Below, piece by piece: positions 1-7,949 of a stretch of DNA of 64,000 nucleotides. Both the position numbers and the translations under genes were made by a program. The number at the start of each line of letters is the position of its first letter. Positions within the stretch are counted from its first letter, which is position 1. The stretch covers positions 744,001-808,000 of the forward strand of contig NZ_CP095072.1 in the NCBI RefSeq assembly GCF_022919115.1, written 5' to 3'. The notes below the pieces were generated by a model that saw only the letters and a program-made list of their open reading frames with translations, ran no database searches and was not told where the DNA came from. The stretch is from Gracilibacillus caseinilyticus. Its GTDB lineage: Bacteria > Bacillota > Bacilli > Bacillales > Amphibacillaceae.

Positions 1-92
1 TAATATCGGATTTGTCTGCCACTCAATTTCGTTAAATCCTTTACCACACTGATCGGAAACGCCGCTACATGGTTCGGAATATCATTATTCAC
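1..92 (-). CDS. GlnR/TnrA-type MerR-family nitrogen regulator (5' part only)
   Basis: The first 30 codons of a leftward gene run off the left edge. It starts at GTG (92) after a GGGGAG ribosome site near 101-106. The peptide contains FPISVVKDLTKLSGRQIRY, which matches the start of the MerR-type helix-turn-helix shared by GlnR and TnrA of Bacillus (typical core LTGLSVRQIRYYEE). These proteins bind TGTNA-N7-TNACA sites and control nitrogen genes in response to glutamine synthetase. The gene lies 19 bp after the exonuclease gene in what looks like one operon headed by the ammonium transporter, whose promoter carries two such sites, so autoregulation is likely. TnrA and GlnR cannot be told apart because their distinguishing C-terminus is outside the window. 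Confidence 0.75.
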   Translation of the reverse strand, partial: MNNDIPNHVAAFPISVVKDLTKLSGRQIRY

Positions 93-111
93 ATTCTTCT
101 CCCCTTTCAGG

Positions 112-840
112 TTAAGGCAAGCTAGCAATATGCGTATAGATATCTTTTAGGTTATGAAAACCCATTTCTTCTGCTTTCTTAATGTTTTCAGACCACAATT
201 TGGCTGTTGCAGCTGCATCATATAATGCATGATGTCTGTTTCCGATTTCGACGCCATAATGATTACACCAATCATCTAGAGAGACATACTCAATTTCTGG
301 TGATACCACTTTAGTAAGGAAGGACGTATCAATAATACGGTGTTGAAAACTAGACTTTAATGCTGTCCAGCTGGCGTGTTTCATAAATTGTTTCTCATGA
401 CTGGAATGATGTGCTACTAACGTATCACTGCGCACAAACATAAAGAATTGTTTTAACACGTCAGGTAAGGTTGCTGCCTGATTTAATTCGAAAGCTGTAA
501 TACCTGTTAATTCTTCAATTTCTTGTGGCGGTGGCAAAGCACTGTAAATGGTCTTATAAAACAATTGATCTTCTAAAATCTCTGCCCCTTTCATTTTAAC
601 AGCGCCGATCGAAAGGATTCGGTCACCGTTATACGGAAAGAAGCCTGTTGTTTCTATATCGAACACTACAACGGACAGGTCTTTAAAAGGTGTGTTCAAT
701 ACATCCTTCTGCTTTAACTCTCGTTGTAAATTACGCATATAGGCAATTTTCCGTGCATCTGACTGGCCAGCTAAGGCACTGCTGTCTGATATTTTCCCTG
801 ACATTTGTTTAATGAAGTGAAGCATCTGATTCATGATCAT
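112..840 (-). CDS. DnaQ-like DEDDh 3'-5' exonuclease
   Basis: A protein of about 242 residues with the exonuclease motifs of the DnaQ/PolC-epsilon family: Exo I VVFDIETTGFFP (near residue 60), a middle motif with HHSSHEKQFM, and Exo III HHALYDAAAT holding the last His and Asp of the DEDDh set. Such enzymes remove nucleotides from 3' ends of DNA or RNA with two metal ions. About 55 residues precede the domain. The ATG at 840 was chosen because it overlaps the preceding stop as ATGA and has GAAGAG eight bases upstream; GTG at 849 would leave no spacing. It is translationally coupled to the nucleotidyltransferase gene. No polymerase or helicase domain is attached, and why it travels with an ammonium transporter is not known. 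Confidence 0.85.
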   Translation of the reverse strand: MIMNQMLHFIKQMSGKISDSSALAGQSDARKIAYMRNLQRELKQKDVLNTPFKDLSVVVFDIETTGFFPYNGDRILSIGAVKMKGAEILEDQLFYKTIYSALPPPQEIEELTGITAFELNQAATLPDVLKQFFMFVRSDTLVAHHSSHEKQFMKHASWTALKSSFQHRIIDTSFLTKVVSPEIEYVSLDDWCNHYGVEIGNRHHALYDAAATAKLWSENIKKAEEMGFHNLKDIYTHIASLP

Positions 841-1796
841 TTCGAACACTCTTCTTCAATCGTATGCTTGGTACGGTCAAATAACTCTGTCCCTTTTTTC
901 ATAAATTCCTTCAACTCCTGTTTATGACGTTTCGATAACTCTTTCAAAGGAATATAGTGAACTTCTTCATATTCTTCTACATCATTGGTAAATTCGAATT
1001 TAAATGCTAATAAGTTATTAAATAAAATCTGATAATCTGATAGAAATGGATATTTAGATTTTAAGTTATCAAACCTGGACATGGTAGGTGCCTGATGTAA
1101 ATCATTACACAAAGCCAGCAGCCTTAATGAATTAATATAAGGAAAAAGCGTTGTTGTTTTAATGTTAATCTGACCTGACATTTTACCACTTTGTTCAGGT
1201 AACAATTGACCGAAGACACCGACTCCCTTGCGAATAAAGTCAACATTGTCCACTAGTCTCGGCATTACTTTTGGATTGTTATCGATATATTGAAAGGTTT
1301 CCTCTTTTAATTCTTGTAAAAAACGTGCCTCTCCTACTAACACTCTTGAATCAAAAAAGGTGGAAAAGTGCCTCAGTGATTGCCAGCTTTCTTCTTCCAA
1401 CCAATCAACCACCTGTTTTTTCCATCCATAAACCGATTTCGTCCATCGTGATTCTGACGACATCACTTTACCATCACATTGTTCATAACCAGCTATCTCC
1501 AAACCATCCACAATCTTTTCTCCTAATTGAAGGAAATAATGCTGATGTGTTTCAGAACCATCAAATACGATTCCATGATCCTGATCACTCCAAATCGATT
1601 GTTCACTTCTTCCAGCACTACCCATTAGAAAAAATGCGAAGGGAGCAGGGATCTCCCCCTGCTCTTCCTCCATCTTCTTCATCGCTAATTGTACCGTTTT
1701 ACGCATAATTTCATCATGAAATTCATTCAACTCATCATGGTTGCTTTGCTGATGAATATGCGCTTCACGAAAATCTTTTATGTCTGTAAAGTTCAT
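837..1796 (-). CDS. DUF294-type (GlnD-like) nucleotidyltransferase
   Basis: About 319 residues. The N-terminal part contains FFLMGSAGRSEQSIWSDQD, the GS-x-GR-x-E...D-x-D signature of the DUF294 nucleotidyltransferase family, related to the uridylyltransferase domain of GlnD. The remaining 200 residues fit the helical DUF294_C partner domain. In GlnD this fold adds or removes UMP on PII proteins; the target of stand-alone DUF294 proteins is generally unknown. I place the start at ATG 1796 because AAGGGAGTG lies ten bases upstream; an upstream ATG at 1832 overlaps the amt stop but has a poor ribosome site. It sits between amt and the exonuclease gene in the same direction. There is no PII (GlnK) gene here, so a nitrogen-sensing role is inferred from context only. 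Confidence 0.8.
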   Translation of the reverse strand: MNFTDIKDFREAHIHQQSNHDELNEFHDEIMRKTVQLAMKKMEEEQGEIPAPFAFFLMGSAGRSEQSIWSDQDHGIVFDGSETHQHYFLQLGEKIVDGLEIAGYEQCDGKVMSSESRWTKSVYGWKKQVVDWLEEESWQSLRHFSTFFDSRVLVGEARFLQELKEETFQYIDNNPKVMPRLVDNVDFIRKGVGVFGQLLPEQSGKMSGQINIKTTTLFPYINSLRLLALCNDLHQAPTMSRFDNLKSKYPFLSDYQILFNNLLAFKFEFTNDVEEYEEVHYIPLKELSKRHKQELKEFMKKGTELFDRTKHTIEEECSK

Positions 1797-1824
1797 TGCG
1801 GAGTTCCACTCCCTTGTTGACGAA

Positions 1825-3105
1825 CTATGCATTTATCTTATCCGCTTTTTGCTCGCTTGGATGTGGAATATTCTCTGGGTAGCCGTAGCTTCCGTGCTCA
1901 CTTAAGTCAAGACCAATGATCTCTTCTTCTTCCGATACACGAAGACCACCCATTACTTTATCCATCACTTTTAGGATGATGAAAGATACAACAAATGCGT
2001 AAGCACCACTAGCTGCGACACCTAGCACTTGAACACCTAACTGTTCTAATCCACCGCCGTAGAATAAACCAGGCAGCCCCCACTCAGCTCCTACTGATAA
2101 AGGCTCTGTAGCGAAGAAGCCTGTTGAAATGGTACCCCAAACACCGACTGTACCGTGTACCGATAAAGCGAAGATTGGATCATCAATTCTTGCACGATCA
2201 AAGAATTTCATACTAGCATAGACAATCAAACCACCGATAGCACCGATTACGACTGCCGCCCATGGATCTACGAAACCACAAGATGCCGTAATGGCTACCA
2301 AACCTGCTAATGCACCATTTAAAGTAGTTGGCACGTCTGCTTTACCAGTTAAAGCCCAAACAAGTAACATTGCTGCAACCGCACCAGCTGCTGCTGCTAA
2401 TTGCGTGTTCAAAATAACAAATCCGAAGAATGCGTCTGATACACCGAATGTACTAGCACCGTTAAATCCAAACCAACCTACCCAAAGTAACAGTACTGCT
2501 AATGCTGTATAGACTTGGTTGTGACCTGCGATATCATTAGATGATCCATCTTTATTGTATTTTCCAATTCGAGGTTTTAAGATAATAGTAGCTGCTAATG
2601 CTGCCATCGCACCGGTTAAGTGTACAACGGTTGATCCAGCGAAATCTTGTTTACCATGGTCCGCTAACCAGCCGCCACCCCAGATCCAGTGAGCAACTAC
2701 CGGATAGACTAACGCTGAGAACAGAACGGCGAAAACCACATATGCAGATAGTTTAGCACGTTCAGCAAAACCACCAAAAGCAATAGTTAAAGCAATAAGT
2801 GCGAACATCATTTGGAACATGAAGTCTACAGCTGGAGATAATCCATCACCACTGAAGCTTGTGTCACCGTAGAAGAAATTGGACATTCCGATAAACCAAT
2901 TTCCATCTCCATAAATAAATCCGTAACCGACTGCCCAGAATACTAAAGAACCGATACCAGCCGTGAAAATTGTTTTTCCAGCTATATGGCCAGCGTTTTT
3001 CATTCTGGTTGAACCAGCCTCAAGTAAGATAAACCCGCCAAGCATTAATAAAACTAAGAAAGTACCAATAATGACCCATAAATTATCCATAAGTACCATT
3101 TCCAT
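1825..3105 (-). CDS. amt: Ammonium transporter (Amt/NrgA family)
   Basis: A 426-residue membrane protein with about eleven hydrophobic segments, the normal size for Amt/MEP/Rh ammonium channels. The N-terminus (FILLEAGSTRMKNAGH) and the two pore histidines in STVVHLTGAMAAL and LSVHGTVGVWGTISTGFF are characteristic. It moves ammonium or ammonia into the cell at low external nitrogen. The start has AAGGAGAGG eight to nine bases upstream. It is the first gene of a leftward operon continuing into the nucleotidyltransferase, exonuclease and GlnR/TnrA-like genes. In B. subtilis the partner of nrgA is the PII protein nrgB; here that position is taken by the GlnD-like protein. Two perfect GlnR/TnrA boxes upstream indicate nitrogen-limitation control. 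Confidence 0.95.
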   Translation of the reverse strand: MEMVLMDNLWVIIGTFLVLLMLGGFILLEAGSTRMKNAGHIAGKTIFTAGIGSLVFWAVGYGFIYGDGNWFIGMSNFFYGDTSFSGDGLSPAVDFMFQMMFALIALTIAFGGFAERAKLSAYVVFAVLFSALVYPVVAHWIWGGGWLADHGKQDFAGSTVVHLTGAMAALAATIILKPRIGKYNKDGSSNDIAGHNQVYTALAVLLLWVGWFGFNGASTFGVSDAFFGFVILNTQLAAAAGAVAAMLLVWALTGKADVPTTLNGALAGLVAITASCGFVDPWAAVVIGAIGGLIVYASMKFFDRARIDDPIFALSVHGTVGVWGTISTGFFATEPLSVGAEWGLPGLFYGGGLEQLGVQVLGVAASGAYAFVVSFIILKVMDKVMGGLRVSEEEEIIGLDLSEHGSYGYPENIPHPSEQKADKINA

Positions 3106-3122
3106 TTTGCTTTTCCTCTCCT

Positions 3123-3139
3123 TGTAAAAAATATTAACA
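3123..3139. promoter_or_regulatory. GlnR/TnrA box (proximal)
   Basis: TGTAAAAAATATTAACA is a perfect match to the GlnR/TnrA consensus TGTNA-N7-TNACA. It lies 18 bp before the amt start codon, near +17 of the proposed transcription start, a position suited to repression. Confidence 0.7.
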
Positions 3140-3154
3140 TCAACTGTTAAATAC

Positions 3155-3183
3155 AGTTTAAGACGAAAAACCTAGAGCGACAA
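3155..3183 (-). promoter_or_regulatory. Putative amt promoter
   Basis: On the minus strand TTGTCG (3183-3178) and TAAACT (3160-3155) are separated by 17 bp. The -10 is imperfect. A start near 3148 would place the distal GlnR/TnrA box at about -50, the position from which TnrA activates nrgAB in B. subtilis. Confidence 0.5.
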
Positions 3184-3189
3184 TTTTTA

Positions 3190-3206
3190 TGTAAGGAAAT
3201 CTAACA
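3190..3206. promoter_or_regulatory. GlnR/TnrA box (distal, activating position)
   Basis: TGTAAGGAAATCTAACA matches TGTNA-N7-TNACA perfectly. Its centre is about 50 bp upstream of the proposed amt transcription start. The rest of the gap 3106-3412 shows no further gene. Confidence 0.75.
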
Positions 3207-3371
3207 TGGTTTTTATAACACAAATGGATAACGATTCTGAAAACGCTAATACTATAGATTCGGCAACAATATCCCTTATCCTTCACCATATGTCGTACCT
3301 GACGAAAATATATACAAGTTAAATACTATTGTAAAAAAAGCTAATTTGTTTTAAATGTGTTTCTTGAACAA

Positions 3372-3402
3372 GAAAAAAGCACTAACCAAAAGGCTAGTGC
3401 TT
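3372..3402 (-). terminator. Intrinsic terminator after the 51-residue membrane protein gene
   Basis: AAAAGCACTA and TAGTGCTTTT form a stem around a short loop, with T-runs on both strands. It lies 11 bp past the stop of the small gene ending at 3413 and may also stop rightward transcription. Confidence 0.75.
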
Positions 3403-3412
3403 TTTTACCAAC

Positions 3413-3568
3413 TTATAATAAAGGTCCTACTACATAATTAATAAGAAACCATAAAATTCCAAAGAAAATAATTAAATATGTTATATATTTTATTGCAGCA
3501 ACGCCTACTTTACTAGAGTCGGATTTTTTTTCGCGCTTTTCTACTTCCACGTCTTTATTTTGTACCAT
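3413..3568 (-). CDS. Small single-span membrane protein, 51 aa
   Basis: A short gene encoding 51 residues: a charged N-terminal 25 residues (starting MVQNKDVEVEKREKK) and one hydrophobic helix (YITYLIIFFGILWFLINYVV) ending just before the stop. The start has GAGAGGTGA nine bases upstream, and a terminator follows directly, which together make it a convincing gene despite its size. The predicted topology is cytoplasmic N-terminus with a C-terminal membrane anchor. I do not recognise the family with certainty; similar tiny proteins are common in Bacillaceae. It lies between the ammonium operon and the CDGSH gene, in the same direction as both, but appears to be its own unit. Confidence 0.6.
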   Translation of the reverse strand: MVQNKDVEVEKREKKSDSSKVGVAAIKYITYLIIFFGILWFLINYVVGPLL

Positions 3569-3636
3569 TAGGTGTTCACCTCTCTTTGTAGCGTTTATAT
3601 ACTTATTACCACAAAAAGAGATGACGAAAACATTGG

Positions 3637-3855
3637 TTATAATTTCGCTCTAATTTGATCTTGAAAATCAATTTCTTTATGAGAACCATCACAAAATGGC
3701 TTATTTTTCGAGGCACCACAGCGGCATAAAGAAAATTTCTGCTTCGTCGTGAACGGATTGCCCTCTGCATCTACCAGTTCCACATCTCCTGTTACTAAAA
3801 TCGAGCCATTATCTCTTACTTTTAATTGTACTTTGTTCGCTTTCTCTTCACACAT
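3637..3855 (-). CDS. CDGSH iron-sulfur domain protein
   Basis: A 72-residue protein carrying CRCGASKNKPFCDGSH, the CDGSH (mitoNEET-like) signature in which three Cys and one His bind a [2Fe-2S] cluster. The cluster motif is near residues 44-60, followed by a short tail. Bacterial members are small soluble proteins with suggested roles in redox or iron-sulfur handling; the exact function is not established. The ATG at 3855 has AGGGGG about ten bases upstream. It is probably transcribed alone. The identification from the motif is firm. Confidence 0.88.
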   Translation of the reverse strand: MCEEKANKVQLKVRDNGSILVTGDVELVDAEGNPFTTKQKFSLCRCGASKNKPFCDGSHKEIDFQDQIRAKL

Positions 3856-3922
3856 CTTTTATTACCCCCTTCTGATATTTTAGCGATTTGATTAAAAAAT
3901 GTCTATAGTTCCTTGTAGAGCG

Positions 3923-4017
3923 TGTTCAAAAAGGAGGACAAAAAACCGCAAAGAACTTCAAGGTGCCGATGCAAGCCTAACAGAAGTTCAAAGTTATTTT
4001 TCCAGACTTTTTGAACA
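3923..4017. repeat. MITE-like element with 11-bp inverted ends
   Basis: TGTTCAAAAAG (3923-3933) and CTTTTTGAACA (4007-4017) are perfect inverted ends of a 95-bp segment without coding capacity. A related end (TTGTTCAAAAAG) appears at about 11369. The size and ends suggest a miniature mobile or relic element; its transposase is not identified. Confidence 0.5.
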
Positions 4018-4073
4018 TCTTCTTGTATAAAAAGATATGCGCAAACACACATTATAGTGAAAGGTGGGATAAC

Positions 4074-4442
4074 ATGGAAAATACAAATGAAATTAATTAT
4101 TTTGATCAGGCTATCGACGATTACAAACGTGGCACAACTAAATTACAAGAACAGTTACCGGAAATGACCAAGGGCTTTTTCCATTTTACAGAGGAAGCTT
4201 TTAAGGAAGGAACGATAGATAAGAAAACCAAGCAATTAATTGCACTGGCAATCAGTATCTATGCACAAGATGAATATTGCATTATCTACCATACAAAAGG
4301 GGCTGTCGAGCACGGAGCGGAGCAAAAAGAAATCATGGAAACATTAGCAATAAGCGCAGCATTAGGCGGCGGAGCAGCATTCGCACAAGCAGTAACCTTA
4401 GCATTAGATACCTTTGACCATTACCAGCAGCGCCTGCATTAA
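4074..4442 (+). CDS. Carboxymuconolactone decarboxylase / AhpD-like protein
   Basis: A 122-residue protein of the CMD/AhpD-like family. The core reads DEYCIIYHTKGAVEHGA, which keeps the conserved Cys and His of the family's C-x3-H motif but not a full CxxC pair, followed by the typical Gly/Ala-rich helix with ALGGGAAFAQAV. Members act as alkylhydroperoxidases, decarboxylases or thiol-linked redox proteins. The ATG at 4074 is preceded by AAGGTGGG; an in-frame upstream ATG at 4011 lies within the repeat end and is unlikely. The gene appears monocistronic and convergent with metA. Confidence 0.8.
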   Translation: MENTNEINYFDQAIDDYKRGTTKLQEQLPEMTKGFFHFTEEAFKEGTIDKKTKQLIALAISIYAQDEYCIIYHTKGAVEHGAEQKEIMETLAISAALGGGAAFAQAVTLALDTFDHYQQRLH

Positions 4443-4601
4443 TTCGGATCAGTTAACATATCGATTTGTAAGAGAAAACTAATATCCAATTAACAAAAGC
4501 ATATACATCTTCCCTTAATATGGATTACGCAAACCAGCTATGTGGTCATTTTGAGGATGATTACTTCCGCAATTCGCTTTTATGACCGAATTATACTCAC
4601 G

Positions 4602-4638
4602 AAAAAGAAGCAGAGAGGAGAGCTCTCTGCTTCTTCTT
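4602..4638 (-). terminator. Terminator of metA
   Basis: GAAGCAGAGAG (4607-4617) pairs with CTCTCTGCTTC (4623-4633). On the minus strand the stem is followed by CTTTTTC. The right arm overlaps the end of metA. Confidence 0.8.
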
Positions 4639-5542
4639 ACAATTCATATGGCGTTTCCTGATATACATAATAGTTCAACCAATTCGAAATTAGCATATTG
4701 GAATGCGTTCTCCAACGCAGCTTAGGTATCTGCTTCGGATCATCATTCGGAAAATAATTGTCAGGAATTTGCGGATTTAATCCAGCCGCTGTGTCTCGAT
4801 CGAATTCCTTCTTTAACGTTTGCGAATCATATTCCGGATGACCAGTGACAAATATTTGTTTCCCATCCGCAGAAGCCACCAGATAGACCCCCGCCTTATC
4901 GGATTCACTTAAAATCTTCAAGCCAGGTGTATTCTCAATATCCTCTTTACGAATATCCGCATTGCGGGAATGCGGAACCATGAATTCCTCATCAAATCCA
5001 CTTAATAATTTCTCTCTAGGATCATTCAAAGTATGTGGATAAATACCAGATAGTTTTGTTGGCATAATATATTTATCAATATCGAAATGATAATACAATC
5101 CAGCCATCGCCCCCCAGCAAATATGCAAGGTTGACGTGACATTTGTTTTACTCCATTCCATTATCTGTGACAGTTCATCCCAATACTTTACCTCTTCATA
5201 TGGAAGCTTCTCAATAGGAGCTCCCGTTATGATTAATCCATCGTACTTATTCTGCTTCACATCTTCTATCGATTTATAAAACTGTTTCATATGCTCCGGT
5301 GATGTGTTCTTCGAAGTATGCGTACTTGTATGCAAAAGTCCGATATCAATTTGTAACGGACTATTTCCTAATAGACGTAAAAGGTGCGTCTCTGTTTGTT
5401 GCTTTAATGGCATTAAATTTAAAATTAAAATTTTTAACGGCCGTATATCTTGTGTAAATGCCCTGCTTTCATCCATAACGAATATATTTTCTTCTTGTAA
5501 TTTTCCCTTAGCTGGTAATAAATCCGGTACTTTTATAGGCAT
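4637..5542 (-). CDS. metA: Homoserine O-acyltransferase MetA
   Basis: A 301-residue protein matching MetA in length and motifs: [11 protein letters not shown] at the start, [30 protein letters not shown], and the catalytic Cys in [14 protein letters not shown], with later HPEYD supplying the conserved histidine region. The enzyme acylates homoserine in the first committed step of methionine synthesis. In many Bacillus species this MetA type uses acetyl-CoA despite its succinyltransferase name; the substrate cannot be fixed by eye. ATG 5542 has AAGGAGTCACG upstream, whereas the open frame reaching 5605 gives an atypical N-terminus. No S-box (SAM) riboswitch is apparent upstream. Single gene with its own terminator. 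Confidence 0.95.
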   Translation of the reverse strand: MPIKVPDLLPAKGKLQEENIFVMDESRAFTQDIRPLKILILNLMPLKQQTETHLLRLLGNSPLQIDIGLLHTSTHTSKNTSPEHMKQFYKSIEDVKQNKYDGLIITGAPIEKLPYEEVKYWDELSQIMEWSKTNVTSTLHICWGAMAGLYYHFDIDKYIMPTKLSGIYPHTLNDPREKLLSGFDEEFMVPHSRNADIRKEDIENTPGLKILSESDKAGVYLVASADGKQIFVTGHPEYDSQTLKKEFDRDTAAGLNPQIPDNYFPNDDPKQIPKLRWRTHSNMLISNWLNYYVYQETPYEL

Positions 5543-5722
5543 TTTCGTGACTCCTTTATCTTCATATTTCCGTCCACACACGTGGAGAAATAGGCTTGTG
5601 TACAAACAACATTACGTTTCATTTTACCTATTTTTTCTTATAAAATAAAGAGAAATGTTTTAAAATTCTGATATTTTTGTATAAAAAAATGGTTGGTTCT
5701 GTCTATTTTATATAGTGTGATG

Positions 5723-5753
5723 AAAAAAGATGCCTGCTATTACAAGCGGCATC
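5723..5753 (-). terminator. Terminator of ypjP
   Basis: GATGCC and GGCATC with an inner GCT/AGC pair enclose a short loop, followed on the minus strand by TTTTTT. It lies three bases after the ypjP stop. Confidence 0.75.
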
Positions 5754-5755
5754 CG

Positions 5756-6343
5756 TTATATCATCCATTGCGGTGGAGTATTTTTACCCCAATACACTTC
5801 TGCTAAAGGGATATGTTCTTCAAATTGATCATTGAAAAGATGGTAATGAAATTGAAAATAATAACCATCTGATGGTCTTTTCACTCGATTAACATGAAAC
5901 TTGGCAACATTCTGCTTCTGTTTTGCATCATATAAGTTAAAAATACGTTCTCCATAGCCAGCAGAAGGCTCTTCTTTAATCATTAAATATTGGCTTTCCT
6001 CTTCACCAATTTGTTCATATATATCATGTAATACTGCTTTCAAGTTCGGCAAAACAACTTGATTGAGTTCGGTATCAATTTTAGTCGATATTTTTCCTAA
6101 TTTCTCAAACACTAATTCTTCCGCTTGCTTATCTAGTTCTTGTAAGTAGAGTTGATTCGAGTCTTCGAGGACGACTTCATTCGTATCCTCTACAACCTGA
6201 TCATCAAGTTGTTTTGTTTGATCTTCACTCGGTTCTACTTCACCTTTATCCATATCGGCATCAATATAGATTGGCGGCACATATAGACCTAGTGTTAGGA
6301 TTGTTACTAATAAGACTGTTAGTTTCTTCATCCAGATAACCAT
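5756..6343 (-). CDS. ypjP: YpjP-like protein
   Basis: A 195-residue protein resembling B. subtilis YpjP. Recognisable parts are MKKLTVLLVTILTLGLYVPP (membrane or signal segment, residues 5-25), an acidic low-complexity stretch, PSAGYGERIFNLYD, GYYFQFHYH, and the C-terminus YWGKNTPPQWM. The function is unknown; the N-terminal hydrophobic segment suggests export or membrane anchoring with the conserved domain outside. The start at 6343 has AAGGGAG ten bases upstream. It is transcribed alone. In B. subtilis the gene lies near thymidylate synthase, a context not conserved here. Confidence 0.8.
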   Translation of the reverse strand: MVIWMKKLTVLLVTILTLGLYVPPIYIDADMDKGEVEPSEDQTKQLDDQVVEDTNEVVLEDSNQLYLQELDKQAEELVFEKLGKISTKIDTELNQVVLPNLKAVLHDIYEQIGEEESQYLMIKEEPSAGYGERIFNLYDAKQKQNVAKFHVNRVKRPSDGYYFQFHYHLFNDQFEEHIPLAEVYWGKNTPPQWMI

Positions 6344-6540
6344 CTCGATCGAACTCCCTTACATCTTCTTATTAAAAGTGTATCATGTTTTAGGCATTTG
6401 TCTATAGATCGCAACGCTTTTTCCTTGATTTACACAAATTTTACTTAAATATTCCATTCATATCTTTTCATTGTATAGATGTAACCTTTTTGCGCCAAAA
6501 TAAGTATAGTTTATGCTAAATACAAGGTGGGACAACAACA

Positions 6541-7368
6541 ATGGATCAAGAACATACGGAAAAATGGGAAGAACTCGAACGAGACTATGATCATGCAGTA
6601 CCAGAAGAGATACTTCCTGATATAGCTTACTATCGAACGTTGCTTGCAAATGTGATTATGATTGGCGCTCCAAATGATAAAGAATGGATTTTAGTCGATG
6701 CCGGAATTAAAAAGTACCAAGACCGGATTTTGCATGCGTGTGAACAACGGTATGGCAACAAAGCGCCAGCTGCCATTATTCTAACACATGGACATTTCGA
6801 TCATATCGGGTCCGTCAAAAAACTTGTCGATCATTGGCAAGTACCGGTATATATTCATGAAAAAGAACTGGATTTCGTAACAGGTATTACACCTTATCCG
6901 CCAGGTGATCCTACCGTAGGCGGGGGAATGATTTCGTTACTGTCCACCATATTTCCTACTAAACCAGATCATCTGGAAGGTATAGTTTCTGCCTTACCAA
7001 ACGACGGAAGCATACCTTATTTATCAGATTGGAAATATATTGAGACGTTTGGACATACACCTGGACATATCAGTCTATTTCGAGAAAAAGATCGTGTACT
7101 TATTGCCGGTGATGCCATTTCTACGGAAAAAGCAGAATCATCCTTTTCAGTGTTTTTTCCGATTCAACACGTATATGGTCCTCCTGCTTACTTTACGCAA
7201 GACTGGGCCCAAGCAGAACAATCAGTACACACCATCAATGAATTAGAACCAGATTTCATTATTGCCGGGCATGGGTTGCCGATGCAAGGGGACACCATGA
7301 AACAGGAGCTTGGCTATTTAGCTGCGCATTTTCAAGCACACGCAATTCCTAAGCATAAAAGAAATTGA
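6541..7368 (+). CDS. Metallo-beta-lactamase-fold hydrolase
   Basis: A 275-residue MBL-fold protein. Metal ligands are visible in THGHFDHIG (HxHxDH), a downstream His in ETFGHTPGHISLF, Asp in IAGDAIST and a final His in IAGHGLPM, in the spacing of the two-metal family. The enzyme is soluble, without a signal peptide, and probably hydrolyses a thioester, ester or similar bond; the substrate cannot be assigned. The ATG at 6541 follows AAGGTGGG by nine bases. It is a single rightward gene with no clear functional neighbour. Confidence 0.88.
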   Translation: MDQEHTEKWEELERDYDHAVPEEILPDIAYYRTLLANVIMIGAPNDKEWILVDAGIKKYQDRILHACEQRYGNKAPAAIILTHGHFDHIGSVKKLVDHWQVPVYIHEKELDFVTGITPYPPGDPTVGGGMISLLSTIFPTKPDHLEGIVSALPNDGSIPYLSDWKYIETFGHTPGHISLFREKDRVLIAGDAISTEKAESSFSVFFPIQHVYGPPAYFTQDWAQAEQSVHTINELEPDFIIAGHGLPMQGDTMKQELGYLAAHFQAHAIPKHKRN

Positions 7369-7389
7369 TATTAACCGAACCAAACAAAC

Positions 7390-7600
7390 TTAAATATATA
7401 TAAAGCTATTTATAATCCCGATTATGTGAACTGTATGTCGATCTGGTGAATTTGATATTTGTATATGCGTAGTCAAGCTCCAGAAATAAGCTCCGCGTCC
7501 TGCTAGACACGGAGTGGTAGGCCGGAGCGGTATCCCAGCACATGAATCATTTCAAATTTACCACGAAGCTAGCTTGACATAATCCGTATTATCAAAACCA
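7390..7600. repeat. Dispersed repeat, family B (copy 1)
   Basis: The left arm TATAATCCCGATTATGTGAA (from 7411) and right arm TTGACATAATCCGTATTAT (7574-7592) are imperfect inverted copies. The centre carries CTCCGCGTCCTG, GGAGCGG and CCCAGCACATGAA, also found in other copies. The remainder of the gap 7369-7938 (7601-7914) holds no gene I can support; it contains a short hairpin CGCCC/GGGCG near 7756. Confidence 0.65.
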
Positions 7601-7914
7601 ACCCATACTTCATCTTGAACATGAGTGCTTCTGCAGTTCACCATCTTTACCTATAATTAGAAAAGCACAAACGCCCGTTTAGAAAAGTGGCGACTGGACG
7701 GCATCAACTGAGATAAAGGAATCATTGTGAGCAAGTGATGTCGATGATGACTTTCGCCCAAGGGCATAAGGGCGACTATGCCTCTGGTTATCATCAATCG
7801 GCAAGTCTTCTTTATCGTAGGGTGATGCAGGAATTCGCTAGTTTCTGGGTACTGTAGCTGGAAATGGCCGATAATTTTAAACATCGATAAAAAGCCTCAA
7901 ACTTTTATACCTTT

Positions 7915-7949
7915 ACGGAAAAAGGGGAATAGCATCTGCTATTCCCCTT
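7915..7949 (-). terminator. Terminator of the MFS efflux gene
   Basis: AAGGGGAATAGCA (7922-7934) pairs perfectly with TGCTATTCCCCTT (7937-7949), followed on the minus strand by TTTCC. The stem overlaps the stop codon at 7939. Confidence 0.8.

Noticed and set aside
5543..5722. Possible S-box (SAM) or T-box leader before metA
   Set aside because: No conserved S-box core, T-box sequence or leader terminator could be found.
7657..7884. Open frame of 75 codons on the minus strand
   Set aside because: No ribosome site, unusual composition (many His) and location beside a repeat; the hairpin-rich DNA looks like non-coding or relic sequence.
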